A DNA stretch of 64,000 nucleotides from Azadirachta indica (taxonomy: Eukaryota > Streptophyta > Magnoliopsida > Sapindales > Meliaceae). The stretch's first letter is position 1. Every line of letters begins with the position of its first letter. This document shows positions 47,970 through 59,781 of this stretch, piece by piece. The stretch covers positions 21,151,368 through 21,215,367 of the forward strand of contig CM040453.1 in the NCBI GenBank assembly GCA_022749755.1, read 5' to 3'. Position numbers and translations under genes: made by a program. The notes below the pieces were generated by a model, which saw only the letters and a list, made by a program, of their open reading frames with translations, was not told the DNA's origin and did no database searches.

Positions 47970-48434
47970 TGTTGATACTGAAATTTTACGACTTCGATAC
48001 CACATAGTAAACATTGAATTTTTTTGCTTTACCCAAAAGAAAAAACTGTTTTATTACTTATTTCAGAAAGTTTTTGAATCCATTTACATGAAGAAAATAC
48101 AATATATATATATATATATATACGCACTGATTTTCTTATTCTAGTAATATTAGGAATTCTAATGGAACTTGGAATTTTCACAAAATTTTAACTTACCTTA
48201 AAGTAAAACTTTTAAAATTAATTTGTCTTACTCCGTAAGGATTCCTTCTAGCTAGGCTTCTTTCATAGAGTGTCTGAACAGAATTCCTTTTGAATCGACT
48301 TAATCGTGATTGGCTCAATATCAAAAATGGTTGATCAGATGTTAAGATTGCTTATTATGAAGTTTGTTAATCCTATAGGTTGAGCCCATTTTCCCAAGTA
48401 TCAGGTTACGGGCTTGAGCCCATCCTCCCAAATA
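47970..48434 (-). repeat. 5' LTR of element B (right)
   Basis: TGTTGATACTG to CCTCCCAAATA, 465 bp. It repeats the left copy, including the AT microsatellite (48105-48122) and GATTGGCTCAATATC / CATCGGTTCAACATC-type differences. The last dinucleotide is TA instead of CA. Confidence 0.9.
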
Positions 48435-48435
48435 A

Positions 48436-49910
48436 ATGTATATCCTCCCATGTATACTTAGGCTTGCTTATTTCTGTTTCCATCCATGCGATCTCTATTT
48501 CAACAAGACAATTGATTCTTTATGATCTAGATATTTGTATGAATTTATTCTTATTTTTTTTTTCCCAACCACAGTTGTATGTATACATGCATGCTCACAT
48601 CACGTAAACTACTAGAATTGATCTAACAAAAAAAAAAAATAGATAAATATATGCGTATTATAAAGTAATGTAATTAATAAAAGTAACTAATAAATTCTAA
48701 TAATTAAATAATGGCAATATTAAAAGAAATTATAATTACGGAAAACAGAATACATCTATGGATGAATTTATAAAAATTGTACTTTTTTTAGTTGGACTAA
48801 CCTTATAAATCTTTTTCATATTAACTTTTAAATTTTTTAACTATATCTTTTTTTTTAACATTTTGTAATTTAAGTATTAGATTTTAAAAGAGAAAAAAGA
48901 TTGCAAGTATTTTAAACAAAAAAAATTGCGACAAGAACTTGAAGATTATTAAAAATATTAAAAATTAAATATTTATAGTCATTTAGGTTACAGCTTTGGT
49001 ACTAAAGGACGCTTGCCCTATGACTGAAGGATTGGAGAGTAAAGATTTGAACCACACACTTTATAAAAGTGAGAGAAGATTCTATAATAATAATAATAGA
49101 TTATATGTGTAATAATATTAAAAAAATTAAATGTTTATTAGCCAATAGATCATTTTAGCATTATGGACTCTTGGACCGTTTTAGGCTTTGTCTGTTTACA
49201 TTTCAATGTGGGCCCCTTCTCTATTTCTTTTTATTAAATGCGCTCCTTTCGTTTACTCCATATAAATAGTAGTGTAAATTTTGTTTCCCTAAATAACGTT
49301 TTATGCCGTCAAGATTCAAGACTTTAGACATAAGCGACAAATCGGGACTTTTAACTCTAACATACGTTTAAATTCAGAATTGGTCAATAAAAATACATGG
49401 GACAAAACTTTTTTTTTCACCTCGAATACTTCTCGAATTTTCTTAAATCAGACCAACACACTTCTTAGTTCGATTATTTCAGTAATCTAAATAAAATTTT
49501 TAATTTCTTTTGTTCAGAATTTAATTGTTTTCTTATATATGTTTCTTTTTTTTTCTTTTTAATGTTAGAAAAACACACAAAATATACTGTATAATTAATT
49601 TTCTCACCTTTAGTGATATTTAAATCATGAAATGTCAAATAACTTTGAGCACATTCTTGGGCTATTGCTTCCAAACAAAATAATTTTCATAAATTCAATA
49701 TAATTCCTTTTAATGCATTACAACTTTTATAAAGTCACACTTAACCTATTATAGTGAAAGAAAAGATATAAAAGTACTGCACGTTGCAAAATAAAAAAAT
49801 AATATACACCACGGATGTAGACATTACAACCAATTCTAAAGCTTGATTATCGTATTACGTTTCTACCATCCAGAAGTTTAATTAATTACATAATACTTAA
49901 AGCCAAACAC
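48436..49910. repeat. Proximal 3' flank of CYP89 gene 2
   Basis: It matches about 55100-55828 next to gene 3: ATACATGCATGxTCACAT, TACTAGAATTGA / TATTAGAATTGA and TATAAAGTAATGTAATTA. No gene. The stretch 48960-49900 has no recognised repeat. Confidence 0.8.
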
Positions 49911-51452
49911 TTACCTAATTCTTGGAGAAATACGAGCCTGTAATGGATTTTTCATGACTATTGTAAATTCTTGTTTCTCTGATAAATCAACTTCAACACC
50001 ATCCACAGCTTTCCAGTCAAAGCTCCAAACCAAATTAGAAACAAAATATTCCAAATGAAGCATAGCCAAACCATAACCAGGACACATCCTCCTCCCAGCC
50101 CCAAATGGCATCATCTTTATTTCCCTGCTTCCTGTTATATCAAATCCTTCAACTCCTCCAATTTCTTCACTCTGAAATCTCTCTGGCTTGAATGCCATCG
50201 GATCTTCCCAGACTTTCGGATCCCAACCAATTTCAGCCACCATGAAATTTACAGTCCCCTTCTTCGGTACCACATATTTATCAAGCTTGAAATCTTCTGT
50301 CACAGCGTGTGGCAACACGAAATGCGCCGGAGGATGTCGTCTTAGACCTTCTAAGATTATTGATTTCAGATATGGCATCTTCTGTAACTCTTCTTCTTTC
50401 ACCTCTTCCTCCCCATTTTCAATAGCTCCTTCGATTTCCAAGAACAGCTTCTGTTGGATATCTGGGTGTTTCACCAAATTCGCCATGATCCACTGCAGCG
50501 CAGTGGACGTTGTGTCTGTACCGGCGTTAAGAAATTCCGAACACAAACTGACAATTTCGTCTTCACTGAGCTTTCTCTGCTCTTCAGGGAGATGCAAATC
50601 CAACAGAGTATCGACGTAAGCTAACACGTACTCATTCTCTTCCTTAGATTTGCATAAGTTCTCTTCCTTCAACTTCTTCCTTGCTCTTATCAATGGAACC
50701 AATACATTTTCCTGATCCCTACGTAACTGCAAGAACTGCTCCCACCTCATACGAAGAAAAGTTTTTGTCAGTCTTGGCCAGAAATTTAATATATTGAACT
50801 TGCCGAAATATAATAACGTCCGACGCTGAACGTCTTCGATTTCTCTGATTTGCTTTTGGTCAAGCTTGTCTCCGAAACACATGAGCACTAACAAGCAAAA
50901 CATGGCGTACCGAAAATGATCCACAACACGAACCGGGTTCCCATTTTTCGACTCTGACTTGAAACGATCGGAGAGAATTTCCAGAACCCATTTTCGCGCA
51001 TGCTTGTACCATTTCACCCGTGAAGGGTGGAGAATTTCTGCGGTGAGATTACGGCGGAGGAGCCTCCACGTGGGTCCGTAAAAGGCTGAACTGATGTTGT
51101 GCTGGTTGCTGCTGATGACTTTGCTGGTGGGTAGAGCGGGAGGACGGTCGGCAAAGACGGCGCCGTTCTGGACTAAAGCCTTGTGTGCAAGTGATCGACC
51201 GGCGATGAATACGGTAGGGCGGGGGCCTATGTGGAGAGTGACCATGGGGCCAAACTTGGCTTGGAGATTTCGGAGAATCATTTCGATTTCTGAGACGGAT
51301 ATGAGAAGCCATTGAAGATTGCCAACAACAGGGAAAGTAACAGGGCCTGGAGGAAGATTGTTGGAAACTTTGCTGTGAAAGAGAAGGTTGAAGAAAGCTT
51401 TGAGAAGGGCTGCAATGGAGATGGAAACGAGGATTATGAACCAGAATTCCAT
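49911..51452 (-). CDS. Cytochrome P450, CYP89A-like (gene 2)
   Basis: A 513-residue intronless P450 starting [10 protein letters not shown]. Anchor at residues 1-25, hinge LPPGPVTFP (33-41), FADRP (100-104), C-helix WRLLR (129-133), I-helix AGTDTTS (310-316), ExxR EGLR (368-371), PERF (423-426), haem loop [10 protein letters not shown] (450-459) with Cys457. It is full length with no lesion, so probably a working ER monooxygenase; substrate unknown. Compared with gene 3, six of the last 48 residues differ. It shares orientation and 3' flank with gene 3, showing tandem duplication. Its own 3' flank has been driven about 23 kb apart by elements A and B, the nearest retrotransposon end lying about 1.5 kb from the stop codon. 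Gene 2 differs from gene 1 and gene 3 in having Ala for Val and Met for Ile in the haem loop. Confidence 0.94.
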   Translation of the reverse strand: MEFWFIILVSISIAALLKAFFNLLFHSKVSNNLPPGPVTFPVVGNLQWLLISVSEIEMILRNLQAKFGPMVTLHIGPRPTVFIAGRSLAHKALVQNGAVFADRPPALPTSKVISSNQHNISSAFYGPTWRLLRRNLTAEILHPSRVKWYKHARKWVLEILSDRFKSESKNGNPVRVVDHFRYAMFCLLVLMCFGDKLDQKQIREIEDVQRRTLLYFGKFNILNFWPRLTKTFLRMRWEQFLQLRRDQENVLVPLIRARKKLKEENLCKSKEENEYVLAYVDTLLDLHLPEEQRKLSEDEIVSLCSEFLNAGTDTTSTALQWIMANLVKHPDIQQKLFLEIEGAIENGEEEVKEEELQKMPYLKSIILEGLRRHPPAHFVLPHAVTEDFKLDKYVVPKKGTVNFMVAEIGWDPKVWEDPMAFKPERFQSEEIGGVEGFDITGSREIKMMPFGAGRRMCPGYGLAMLHLEYFVSNLVWSFDWKAVDGVEVDLSEKQEFTIVMKNPLQARISPRIR

Positions 51453-51619
51453 TTATGAGATTTACAGAAGTAAACTGCAGTCAACAGAAACGGGGGAGGG
51501 TGGCAGTGAGGATGAATTGCTAGAATTAGATAGACAGTAGGGAAATTAGCATAGACCATAATGTTTAGGGAAATAGATATTTGAGAAAAAATACATGCCC
51601 AGCTTATCTTTTGTTTTGG

Positions 51620-52612
51620 TTAGTTAATTAATTAAGTAAATATCATTTGTATTCTTAAATTTTTAAATATTAATAAACTAGTCATAATTATTTTTATCAT
51701 ATCAATTTAGTCCTCATTTTGATATTTTTCACAATATATTAAGGATTAAATAATTATTTTAATTTATTATTTCAATAAAAAATTAAAAATACTATTATTA
51801 AAAAATTGTAACAATAAGTTAGGTTAAACTCATACGCTAAAATAATTTTAATTTTTTTCTTTTACTTTCTCAATAATAATTTAATATTTAATTATCAACA
51901 AAATTTTAAATAAAATATTATTGTAACATTTTATTTTTAATATAATATGTCTATTTAAAAAATTAGGCTAATTTTTATTATATTTTCTTTAAAAAATAAT
52001 GAAAATATAAAAAAAAAAAAAATACATATTCTATCTCTATATATGTGTGTATGTATTCTCTTTTTTCTAATATTTTTATTAAAATTAAAATATATTATTT
52101 AAAAATAATGTAAAATATATTTAATTACTAATTTTACTAATAAATGATATGAAATTTTCCTCTTCTTTTATGTGTTTTATTTATATTTTTATAATAAATA
52201 TAATAAATTTAATATAATCTTTTAAATGAATATAGTGTATGTAAAAATAAAACAGTGAAAAAAAATTTCAAAATTCTTTTATATTTAAATATCAAATTAT
52301 AAGTAAGAAAGTAAAAGAAGAGAATAAAAAAAATATTTTAATATATAAATTTATTCTACCTCATTATTAAATTTTTTAATAATAATTTTTTAAAATTTTT
52401 ATTAAAATAATAAATTAAAAAATTAACTAGTCTTTAATATCTTATTAAAAATAATAAAATAGAAATTAAATTGTTATAATTAAAATAATATATATTGTAA
52501 AAAAAATATTAGAATATGGACCAAATTATTATAATTAAAATAATTATATTTTAATTTATGATTAGTTAAAAGTTTAGGGATATAAATAGTATTTATTTTT
52601 TCACTAAACTAA
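51620..52612. mobile_element. AT-rich inverted-repeat element between CYP89 genes 2 and 3
   Basis: The left end TTAGTTAATTAATTAAGTAA and the reverse complement of the right end (TTAGTTTAGTGAAAAAATAA) start arms that share ATAxxATTTGTATTCTTAAA / ATACTATTTATATCCCTAAA, ACTAGT and long AT-only stretches. The palindrome is looser than in the three MITEs with target duplications, and no duplication was found. Low sequence complexity means some of the match may be chance. It starts about 170 bases upstream of the CYP89 gene 2 start codon. Confidence 0.45.
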
Positions 52613-52739
52613 TTGAAATAAAAATTAAATAAAATATCTGTATATTTGTATAAACTTGAGAGAGTATTTATTTTTTTTAAATATTATAAATAAATATTTA
52701 TTTTCTTAAATATAAGGAGGATATATGTGAATTTTCTTA

Positions 52740-53874
52740 TATAATATTTATATATAAGTAGTTAAGTTACAGAAGCAATCTTAGAAGTATCTGATATGGA
52801 GTAGTATTTATGATAATGCCGTATGTATGTATATATATATATATATACACACACACGTGTGTGTGAGTGTATGCGCGCGTTTGTGTAGATAATATAAGTA
52901 TAAAAAACAATAATTGTGTCAATATATATGGTAAAACACTTGGTTGTAATTATTTATTAAAGAAAAGAAATCATAAATATACAATAATTATTGTCAAAAA
53001 ACCTGGAGTGCGGTTCAAGAAATCATGAATATTAGAAAATTACAAATCAACCTTTAATATTGTGATAATAGTGACGTAGCATTTTTTGTAACAGAAAGTG
53101 ACGTAAAGGCATACGCAAGCAAGCTAACTAACAAACAGGAGAAGTTAGACTTTTGTTTCTGAGTTTGATGTTGCTGATAGGAGTAGGGTAGATCACAAGT
53201 GCTTTCCGATTAATTGTTATAAAGAGTTAATTAAATTATTATCTGTTATTTTAAATTCATATTAAATTTTGCTTATAGGTTTTGAATTCAATGTGTTCTG
53301 TTTAAAAAAAAATGTGGTCCAAATTTATCGTCAATTTATTTTACAAGCTTCATGAAAAGGTATTACTAAATGGAATTAAAGAACGTTTGAAACTTGCATG
53401 AAAAGTTCTTTGCTTTACTACGAATTGGTCAGTGAGAGTCTAGTGATTGTTTTACATTAGTCACACACGTGATTACTTTTTCAAAATAATGAATATTTGA
53501 CTTCTGTTTATTCTTGTCTTAATGCTCTTTGAATTTGTCATAATATTGTAATTTGAATTATATTTTGAGAATTTTGAATAAAACTGTGATACAAAATCAA
53601 GGAATTGAGCAAATAGAAAACAATAACATCACAAGCAACACCGAATTTATATGAAAACATTGAAAATTTCGGAGAAAAAGTCATGGGACAAAGAGCAACA
53701 ATTTTCACTAAGAATAAAGATGAAGAATGTTTCAAGCTTTACCCTTAAGGCTTAAATATATATTTAGGGTTTTAGATCATATTTGAGCTCAAATCTCGAT
53801 TACATCAGCATAGTTCAATATACTGTATTGATTATTAATATGGGTCGTAAATTTTACAATGACTAACATAAGTA
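52740..53874. repeat. Far 3' flank of CYP89 gene 3 (duplicate of the gene 2 flank)
   Basis: About 52740-53490 matches 24060-25113 plus 38985-39220. The part 53490-53870 has no match in the gene 2 copy and may be another small insertion: its minus strand carries TTGCTCTTTGTCCCATGACT and TTTTTCTCCGAAATTTTC, wording often seen at the end of Copia-type LTRs, but I could not define its ends. No gene. Confidence 0.65.
52821..52885. repeat. Compound microsatellite
   Basis: GTAT units, then (AT)n, (AC)n, (GT)n and a GCGCGC stretch in sequence. The alternating purine-pyrimidine order over about 60 bases favours length variation and could adopt Z-DNA. Confidence 0.85.
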
Positions 53875-54837
53875 GGGAAATGTATTGCTAGTTCCCTAAG
53901 GCTTGATGAAATGTACTATTAGGTCTTTAAAGTTTGGTGAAATGTAGTGATAAATCTCAAAGGTTTGAAAAATAGCCATTCAACTCTTAGTCTGTTAAGT
54001 TCTAACCGTCATTTACATAAAAAATATTATATTTTTACCCCTGATATGTTATTTTGACTATTTACTTTATTGTCGTTGACTACCTTAACCACCACCACTG
54101 ATTACTATTTTTTTCACTATAAATATTTTTTATAATTTTTGTCGAATAATTTATATAATGGTACTATTATTTTCTTTGTTTGAGCAACCTTTTATAATAG
54201 ATTTGAAGTTAAATTTTTAAACTTTAAAAATTCAACCTCAAATTTATAATGAACGGTTGCTCAAATAGTGATGATAATGATACTATTGTGTAGATCATTT
54301 AATAAAGATTTTAATAGTATTCACAACCACTTAAATAGAGAGGAGTTACTAACGTTGGCCAGCAGCCACCAACAACCAATGATTGTAAGCGATCAACATT
54401 CATTTGGGTCACTGTAAATATTATTAAAATATTTATTAAACACTCTACACATTAGTACCATTACCATTATCGTTTGAGCAACTGTTTGCCGTAATTCTAA
54501 AGTTGACGTTTTAAAATTTAAAAATTTTATTTTAGATTTATGACAAATAGTTGTTCAAACAAAGATAATAATGGTATCATTGTCCAGACTATTCAAGAAG
54601 GATTCTAATGATATCTTTGGTAAAACAAATGGTAATCGGTGGTGATAGTCAATGGCGGTTTGTGGCAATTAAATAAATACTCAAAATGACATATAAAGGA
54701 TGAAAATATAATTGTAATATTTTTCATTCAAATGACCAATAAAAATTAATAGATTAAGAGTTAAATGGGCATTTTTCAAACTTTTAGTCTTATCAACACA
54801 TTTTGCCAAACCTTAGGGGCTTAACAGTCCTTTTCCC
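53875..54837. mobile_element. Foldback Mutator-like MITE 3
   Basis: A 963-bp palindrome. The left arm (GGGAAATGTATTGCTAGTTC.., CCTAAGGCTTGATGAAATGT, CAACTCTTAGTCTGTTAA) matches the reverse complement of the right arm (GGGAAAAGGACTGTTAAGCC.., CCTAAGGTTTGGCAAAATGT, TAACTCTTAATCTATTAA). A flanking direct repeat of ten bases with one mismatch, AACATAAGTA (53865-53874) and AACAGAAGTA (54838-54847), is the target duplication. It has no counterpart in the gene 2 flank, so it inserted after the duplication. Confidence 0.88.
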
Positions 54838-54847
54838 AACAGAAGTA

Positions 54848-55828
54848 TTCCAATTTTAATGTTATCTATCTAAGAAGTAATTTAATAATCATAAAATTTG
54901 TCAGCAATTAATAAATTCTAAAACTTAAAAAATAATGTAAAATATAATTTTTTTGGTCTTGATTTTTAACATTTCTATAAAGACAACATTAATTTGATGG
55001 CAGAAATTAATGAATCAAACATGAAAAACACAACATTATTATTATAAGAATTACATATTTTGAAACTAATTTAATGCATTCTCACCTACATTTTATATAT
55101 TTCATGTATATCCTTTGTTCTCACGTCCACATAGGTTGAGCTAATAGTATTTTCGTCTACGCAACCTCTATTTGGACAGGGTAATTCGTTTTTTATGATT
55201 TAAAAAGGTGTCTAAATTTATGCTTATTTTTTGTTCTCCCCCCAAAAGCATATCATACGTGTACATGCATGATCACATAAGCTATTAGAATTGACCCAAC
55301 AAAAAATGAGACATATATGTGTATTATAAAGTAATGTAATTAACACAAATTACTAATAAACTAGAATAATTAAGTAATGACAATATAAAAAAATTTTGTA
55401 ATTACAGAAAACGCTGTACATATTATGGATGAATTCATGACATTTTAAAAGATAAAAGAAGAAGGTCACAAATTTTTTGCAACAAGAATTTGAAAATTAT
55501 ATAAGCTATTACGTTAGACCTCATCCCAAGGGTTATCTATTCAAACTTCAGTTGCAAAAGAGGTACTAAAAGGAATTAAACGGGGGTCGAATGTTGTTAG
55601 TGTGCATAATCAATCCACCCCATTCATTCAATTCTTCTTGTTGCTCTAATTCAAAATAGCATGAGAGAATAAGCGTGTCCTAATTAAATTAATCACTTTA
55701 ATTAAAATTTTCAACAGCACTATTTCTTTTTGTTATTATTTTTCGATTTTGAAAACAAGAAGCTTCACCATATTAATTTCTCTGCGTAGTCATAACGTCT
55801 AAATACATATAATATTCAAAGTAAATGC
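54848..55828. repeat. Proximal 3' flank of CYP89 gene 3
   Basis: The counterpart of 39260-39327 plus 48436-49910. It contains at about 55095-55110 the undisturbed target sequence of element B. No gene. Confidence 0.8.
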
Positions 55829-57376
55829 TCATCTAATTCTTGGCGAAATACGAGCCTTCAGTGGATCCTTCATCACCATCGTAAACTCTTGCTTCTCTGA
55901 TAAGTCAACTTCATCTCCATCCACAGCTTTCCACTCGAAACTCCAAACCAAATTAGCAACAAAATATTCCAAATGAAGCATGGCCAAACCAAGTCCAGGA
56001 CAAATCCTCCTTCCAACTCCAAATGGCATCATCTTTATTTCCCTGCTTCCTGTTATATCAAATCCTTCAACTCCTCCATTTTCTTCGCTCAAAAATCTCT
56101 CTGGCTTGAACGCCATCGGATCCTTCCAGACATTTTTGTCCCAACCCATTTCGGCTATCATGAAATTTATACTCGCATTTTTTGGTATCAAGTATCCCTC
56201 CAGCATGAAATCTTCTGTCACAGCGTGTGGCACCACAAAGTGCCCTGGAGGATGTCGTCTGAGACCTTCTAAGATCACTGCTTTCAGATACGGCATCTTC
56301 TGCAACTCTTCTTCTTTCACCTCTTCCTCTCCATCTTCAACAACTCCTTTGATTTCCATGAATAACTTCTCTTGGATGTCGGGGTATTTCACCAAATTCG
56401 CCATGATCCACTGCAGCGCTGTGGACGTGGTGTCCGTTCCGGCGTTAAGAAATTCTGAACACAAATTAATGATTTCCTGTTCAGTAAGCTTCCTCTTCTC
56501 TTCTGGAAGCTGCAAATCTAACAGAGTATCGACATAAGACAACACATACTCACGGTCGTCCTCTTTAGCTTTGTTTAACCTCTCTTCCTTCACCCTCTGT
56601 CTTGCCCTTATCAATGGAACCAATACCTTTTCTTGATCCTTCAGCAACTGAAAGAATTGCTTCCACTTTTTACGAAGAACAACTTTTGTCAATCTTGGCC
56701 AAAGATTTAGTATTCTTAATTTTCCCAAACCCAGCAACCTGCGGCGCTGAACATTCTCAATTTCTTCGATTTCTTTCTGGTCAAGCTTGTCTCCGAAACA
56801 CATAAGCACTAGCAAGCAAAACATAGCATACTGAAAATAATCCATCACACTAACTGCATCCCCATTTTTAGACTGCGACTTGAAACGATCCAAGAGAATT
56901 TGCAGAACCCACTTGCGGCCATGGTTGTAAGATCTTATACGCGATGGATGCATGATTTCTGCGGTGAGATTACGGCGGAGGACCCTCCACGTTGGACCGT
57001 AAAAACTTGAGCTGATGTTATGCTGGTTGCTGCTAGTGATTTGATTGATGGGAAGAGCGAGGGGACGGTTGGCAAAGACCGCGCCGTTCTGTACCAACGC
57101 CTTGTAGGCAAGTGAGCGATCGGCGACGAAGATGAGGATCCGAGAGCCGATACGGAGAGCGACGATGGGGCCAAGCTTGGCGTGAAGGTTTCTGAGGATT
57201 GGTTCGATTTCTGAGGCAGGTTTGAGAAGCCATTGAAGATTGCCAATAACAGGGAAAGCAAAGGGGCCCGGAGGAAGAAGATTCTGGGATTTTTTGTTGC
57301 GAAAGAAAAGGTCGACGAAAGCTTTGAGGAGGGCAGCAACGGAGATGGAGACGAGGATGATGAACAAGGATTCCAT
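55829..57376 (-). CDS. Cytochrome P450, CYP89A-like (gene 3)
   Basis: A 515-residue intronless P450. I start it at the ATG 57374-57376 ([10 protein letters not shown]), which lines up with the starts of the other copies; an in-frame ATG 23 codons upstream would put a second hydrophobic run before the anchor and is less likely. Hinge LPPGPFAFP (34-42), FANRP where the others have FADRP (101-105), C-helix WRVLR (130-134), I-helix AGTDTTS (312-318), ExxR EGLR (370-373), PERF (425-428), haem loop [10 protein letters not shown] (452-461) with Cys459. It is complete and probably active in the ER, substrate unknown. No clear TATA box is seen within 180 bases upstream. A hairpin-forming MITE lies about 1 kb beyond its stop codon. 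Confidence 0.94.
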   Translation of the reverse strand: MESLFIILVSISVAALLKAFVDLFFRNKKSQNLLPPGPFAFPVIGNLQWLLKPASEIEPILRNLHAKLGPIVALRIGSRILIFVADRSLAYKALVQNGAVFANRPLALPINQITSSNQHNISSSFYGPTWRVLRRNLTAEIMHPSRIRSYNHGRKWVLQILLDRFKSQSKNGDAVSVMDYFQYAMFCLLVLMCFGDKLDQKEIEEIENVQRRRLLGLGKLRILNLWPRLTKVVLRKKWKQFFQLLKDQEKVLVPLIRARQRVKEERLNKAKEDDREYVLSYVDTLLDLQLPEEKRKLTEQEIINLCSEFLNAGTDTTSTALQWIMANLVKYPDIQEKLFMEIKGVVEDGEEEVKEEELQKMPYLKAVILEGLRRHPPGHFVVPHAVTEDFMLEGYLIPKNASINFMIAEMGWDKNVWKDPMAFKPERFLSEENGGVEGFDITGSREIKMMPFGVGRRICPGLGLAMLHLEYFVANLVWSFEWKAVDGDEVDLSEKQEFTMVMKDPLKARISPRIR

Positions 57377-58898
57377 TTCTGAAATCTGCATCTGCGAAAA
57401 GAGGTTTGAAAAGATCATAAAGAAAAAATTGGTCGATGATAACAATGAATGAGCAGCAATTACACGTACCGGAATTAATTAATTTTTGATTTGATGGGTT
57501 GAGCGTTATTTTTTTATTTTCTATGTCAACAATGATCAGGATATAACGGGGAGCAAAGTAGACAACGTGGGGTTTGCTTTAAGAAATCATAAAGAATTAA
57601 TAGCTGTCGGTGTAGGATAACAACATATTCGTCCATTAACTTTGTCGAAACAGGTCAGAATATAATTGGTCTAATTTCATTATTTTCATCCTCGTCGTCG
57701 ATTTCGTCTACCACTTATTAAAAATTTGGAAGGGTAAAAATGAAATTTCAACCTCTAATATTTGAAAGAGAAAAGAGGCAAAAAAAATGAAGGAGCAGGG
57801 TTTTGGCAAAACATAAGTGATAAATGATAAATGTATAATATTTAATAATGTCAAGAAATCTTTGTTAAGATATCACCGACAGAACTTCAAGATATCACCC
57901 CATTTGTCTGCAGAACTTCAAGAAATCTCGCGAATGGCTAAATATATGCTGCCCGTTTTCGACACGACTACTCCGTTCGACCCATCTTGCCTTAGAATAG
58001 TCTTCGACCCGAAATACTAGTGAGCTAGTACGCCGACACAGGTATGAATCTCTAAAAGCAAGAAAATAATGGCAAATGTCAAGGTGGAAAAGGAAATCTC
58101 AAGAACGGTCAACAGAATAGGCACAAAAAAGGAAACAATGCTTTTTATAGTGTATTTTCTTTACATTAATGGTGGTTTTCAATAATGCGTGTGTGGATCA
58201 TGAAAAAAGAGAGACAATCCATTTGGAGAAGATGACCTCTATTGACCTAGGAATGTTTGTGCATGAGCTGTTGTTTTTCCAAAATCTAGAAAAATATGCT
58301 TTTGTATGAAAGAGAAATACTTGAATTTGATTGAATAGCATATATTGCTCTACCCTTAACCTTTACCTTTATACATATTTTTTTAGTATTTATCCTTAAT
58401 GGTCCTCTGTCTATATGATGTGTAGCGGGCTAGGATAGGTAGGCGTTACCTTATCTAAGCCCTAATGGCCATGTATCAACCTCAGGTTGGCTGTGGAGAT
58501 TACATTGTCCTTTGGTGGATAGGTGGCACACTCTTATTTGCCTTAGTTGATGCACGGTCCCCACCTAGGCTCTACTTAAGCTTGACAGGATCCTGCTGTT
58601 AGTTGATCATATTGGTAGCTTGCTTACTGCCTTGATCAAGAGTTGTCTAATGCCTTGGTCAAAGGCTGTCCTCTGCATTTTAGCAATCCTCTAAAAGATA
58701 TTTTTTGTGCAAAACATGGCTCAATGCTTTAAAGGTATACAGTGGTGGTCCTTGGCACATCTAGGCACTTGGATGTTCCTACTACTTCACTCACGAGGGT
58801 TAAAGGTTCAACAATGAGTTACCTATAGCAATTTCAGACAATTCTAGGCGAACTAGAGAATTAGAGTTAATTTCCTTACCCTTTCATGTATGCTACTG

Positions 58899-58991
58899 TA
58901 TATGGTTACGTTTGTCATATGTGCCACGATATATGGCTACGTTGGTTATACATGCCATGACATATGGCTACGTTTATTACACATGACATAG
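58899..58991. repeat. 31-bp tandem repeat, 3 copies
   Basis: Copies start at 58899, 58930 and 58961, each with a (T/C)ATATGG(T/C)TACGTTxxTxATA core followed by CATG-rich bases. No drift in period. Function unknown. Confidence 0.9.
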
Positions 58992-59748
58992 TGTAAGACA
59001 ATGTGAGGTAGTGTTCACTAATAGCGAATATTCTAGTGATGTACAGTGTGGAGCCCAATTTGAGGTGGATCTACTAGCCATATGCAAAAAAGGCTCTTAG
59101 CTTATATTGTACTGAGATAGTTGCGAGGTGGGTTACCCCTTAATTTATTGACTAGGGTTTTCGTGTCCTATTTTTCGCAATGTGTCTAGTTATATTTTTC
59201 CTATAATAGAGGTCCTCAGCTTCTAATGCTTGAGACGGAGCTGAAGGCATTGGAAGCTACTTATACCTTTTTACCTTACTCATGGCATGCTCATTTCCAT
59301 CATTGGTAATTCATTATTGATACTTTGAGGATGACGATAAAACCTGTGGCAAAAAATATGTGGAGATAAACTAAATGGCAATTAATTCATACAGATATAC
59401 TGATTGACGAAAAAATCATGGAGATAGCGATAAATCAAGTAGAGATAAGCATATGGTATATGAGTCAAATAGAGATAAGCGTACAGTAGTGTAAACGTAA
59501 CTAGTGGATGTCGACTCATCCATCTTCCTTATATTAGAGTGCGATGGGGTCTGTACTACCTACGGCTTTATTTTAACCCTAGTTATAGAGAGGTGAGAGG
59601 TAGGCTAGGCAAGGTGGCCTCTGACTTGTTAATTCCCAGCAGGTCAAGCAAAGTCAAAATTTTCTTTTTATTTCCTTAACTGGCCCATGCAAATTTTGAA
59701 AAGTCTACTTCCACAACCTTATGCGTGTCCCATTATGGTGCCATGTTT

Positions 59749-59750
<2 letters not shown>

Positions 59751-59781
<31 letters not shown>
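59751..59781. repeat. Poly-T run of 31 bases
   Basis: An uninterrupted T tract. On the minus strand it is a 31-base poly-A, which could be the tail of a retroposed sequence extending right from 59782; no such source or target duplication was recognised. Confidence 0.85.

Larger units (their letters stand above)
39328..48434 (-). mobile_element. Tat-lineage Ty3/gypsy element B, integrase-less, with antisense gene
   Basis: Two LTRs (39328-39782 and 47970-48434) and a 5-bp duplication ATGTA (39323-39327 and 48436-48440, offset by one base at the right) delimit 9.1 kb. On the minus strand, from right to left: primer-binding site, gag, protease, reverse transcriptase, RNase H. Integrase is not found in the 400 bases left before the antisense gene. 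The + strand carries an antisense gene at 40264-43445. The sister flank at 55095-55110 (TTTCATGTATATCC) is the empty site, with one copy of ATGTA, which proves the insertion. Confidence 0.92.

Noticed and set aside
51620..52612. Treating the AT-rich inverted repeat as a fourth Mutator-like MITE
   Set aside because: No 9-11-bp target duplication (TTGTTTTGG against TTGAAATAA) and low complexity; kept only as an inverted-repeat element.
53490..53770. Possible Copia-type LTR fragment
   Set aside because: A few phrases look familiar, but neither ends nor a partner LTR could be found, so it is only mentioned within the flank entry.
57377..57445. Upstream in-frame ATG giving CYP89 gene 3 a 23-residue N-terminal extension
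   Set aside because: It is absent in the other copies and would duplicate the hydrophobic anchor; the internal METs at MESLF fit the family.
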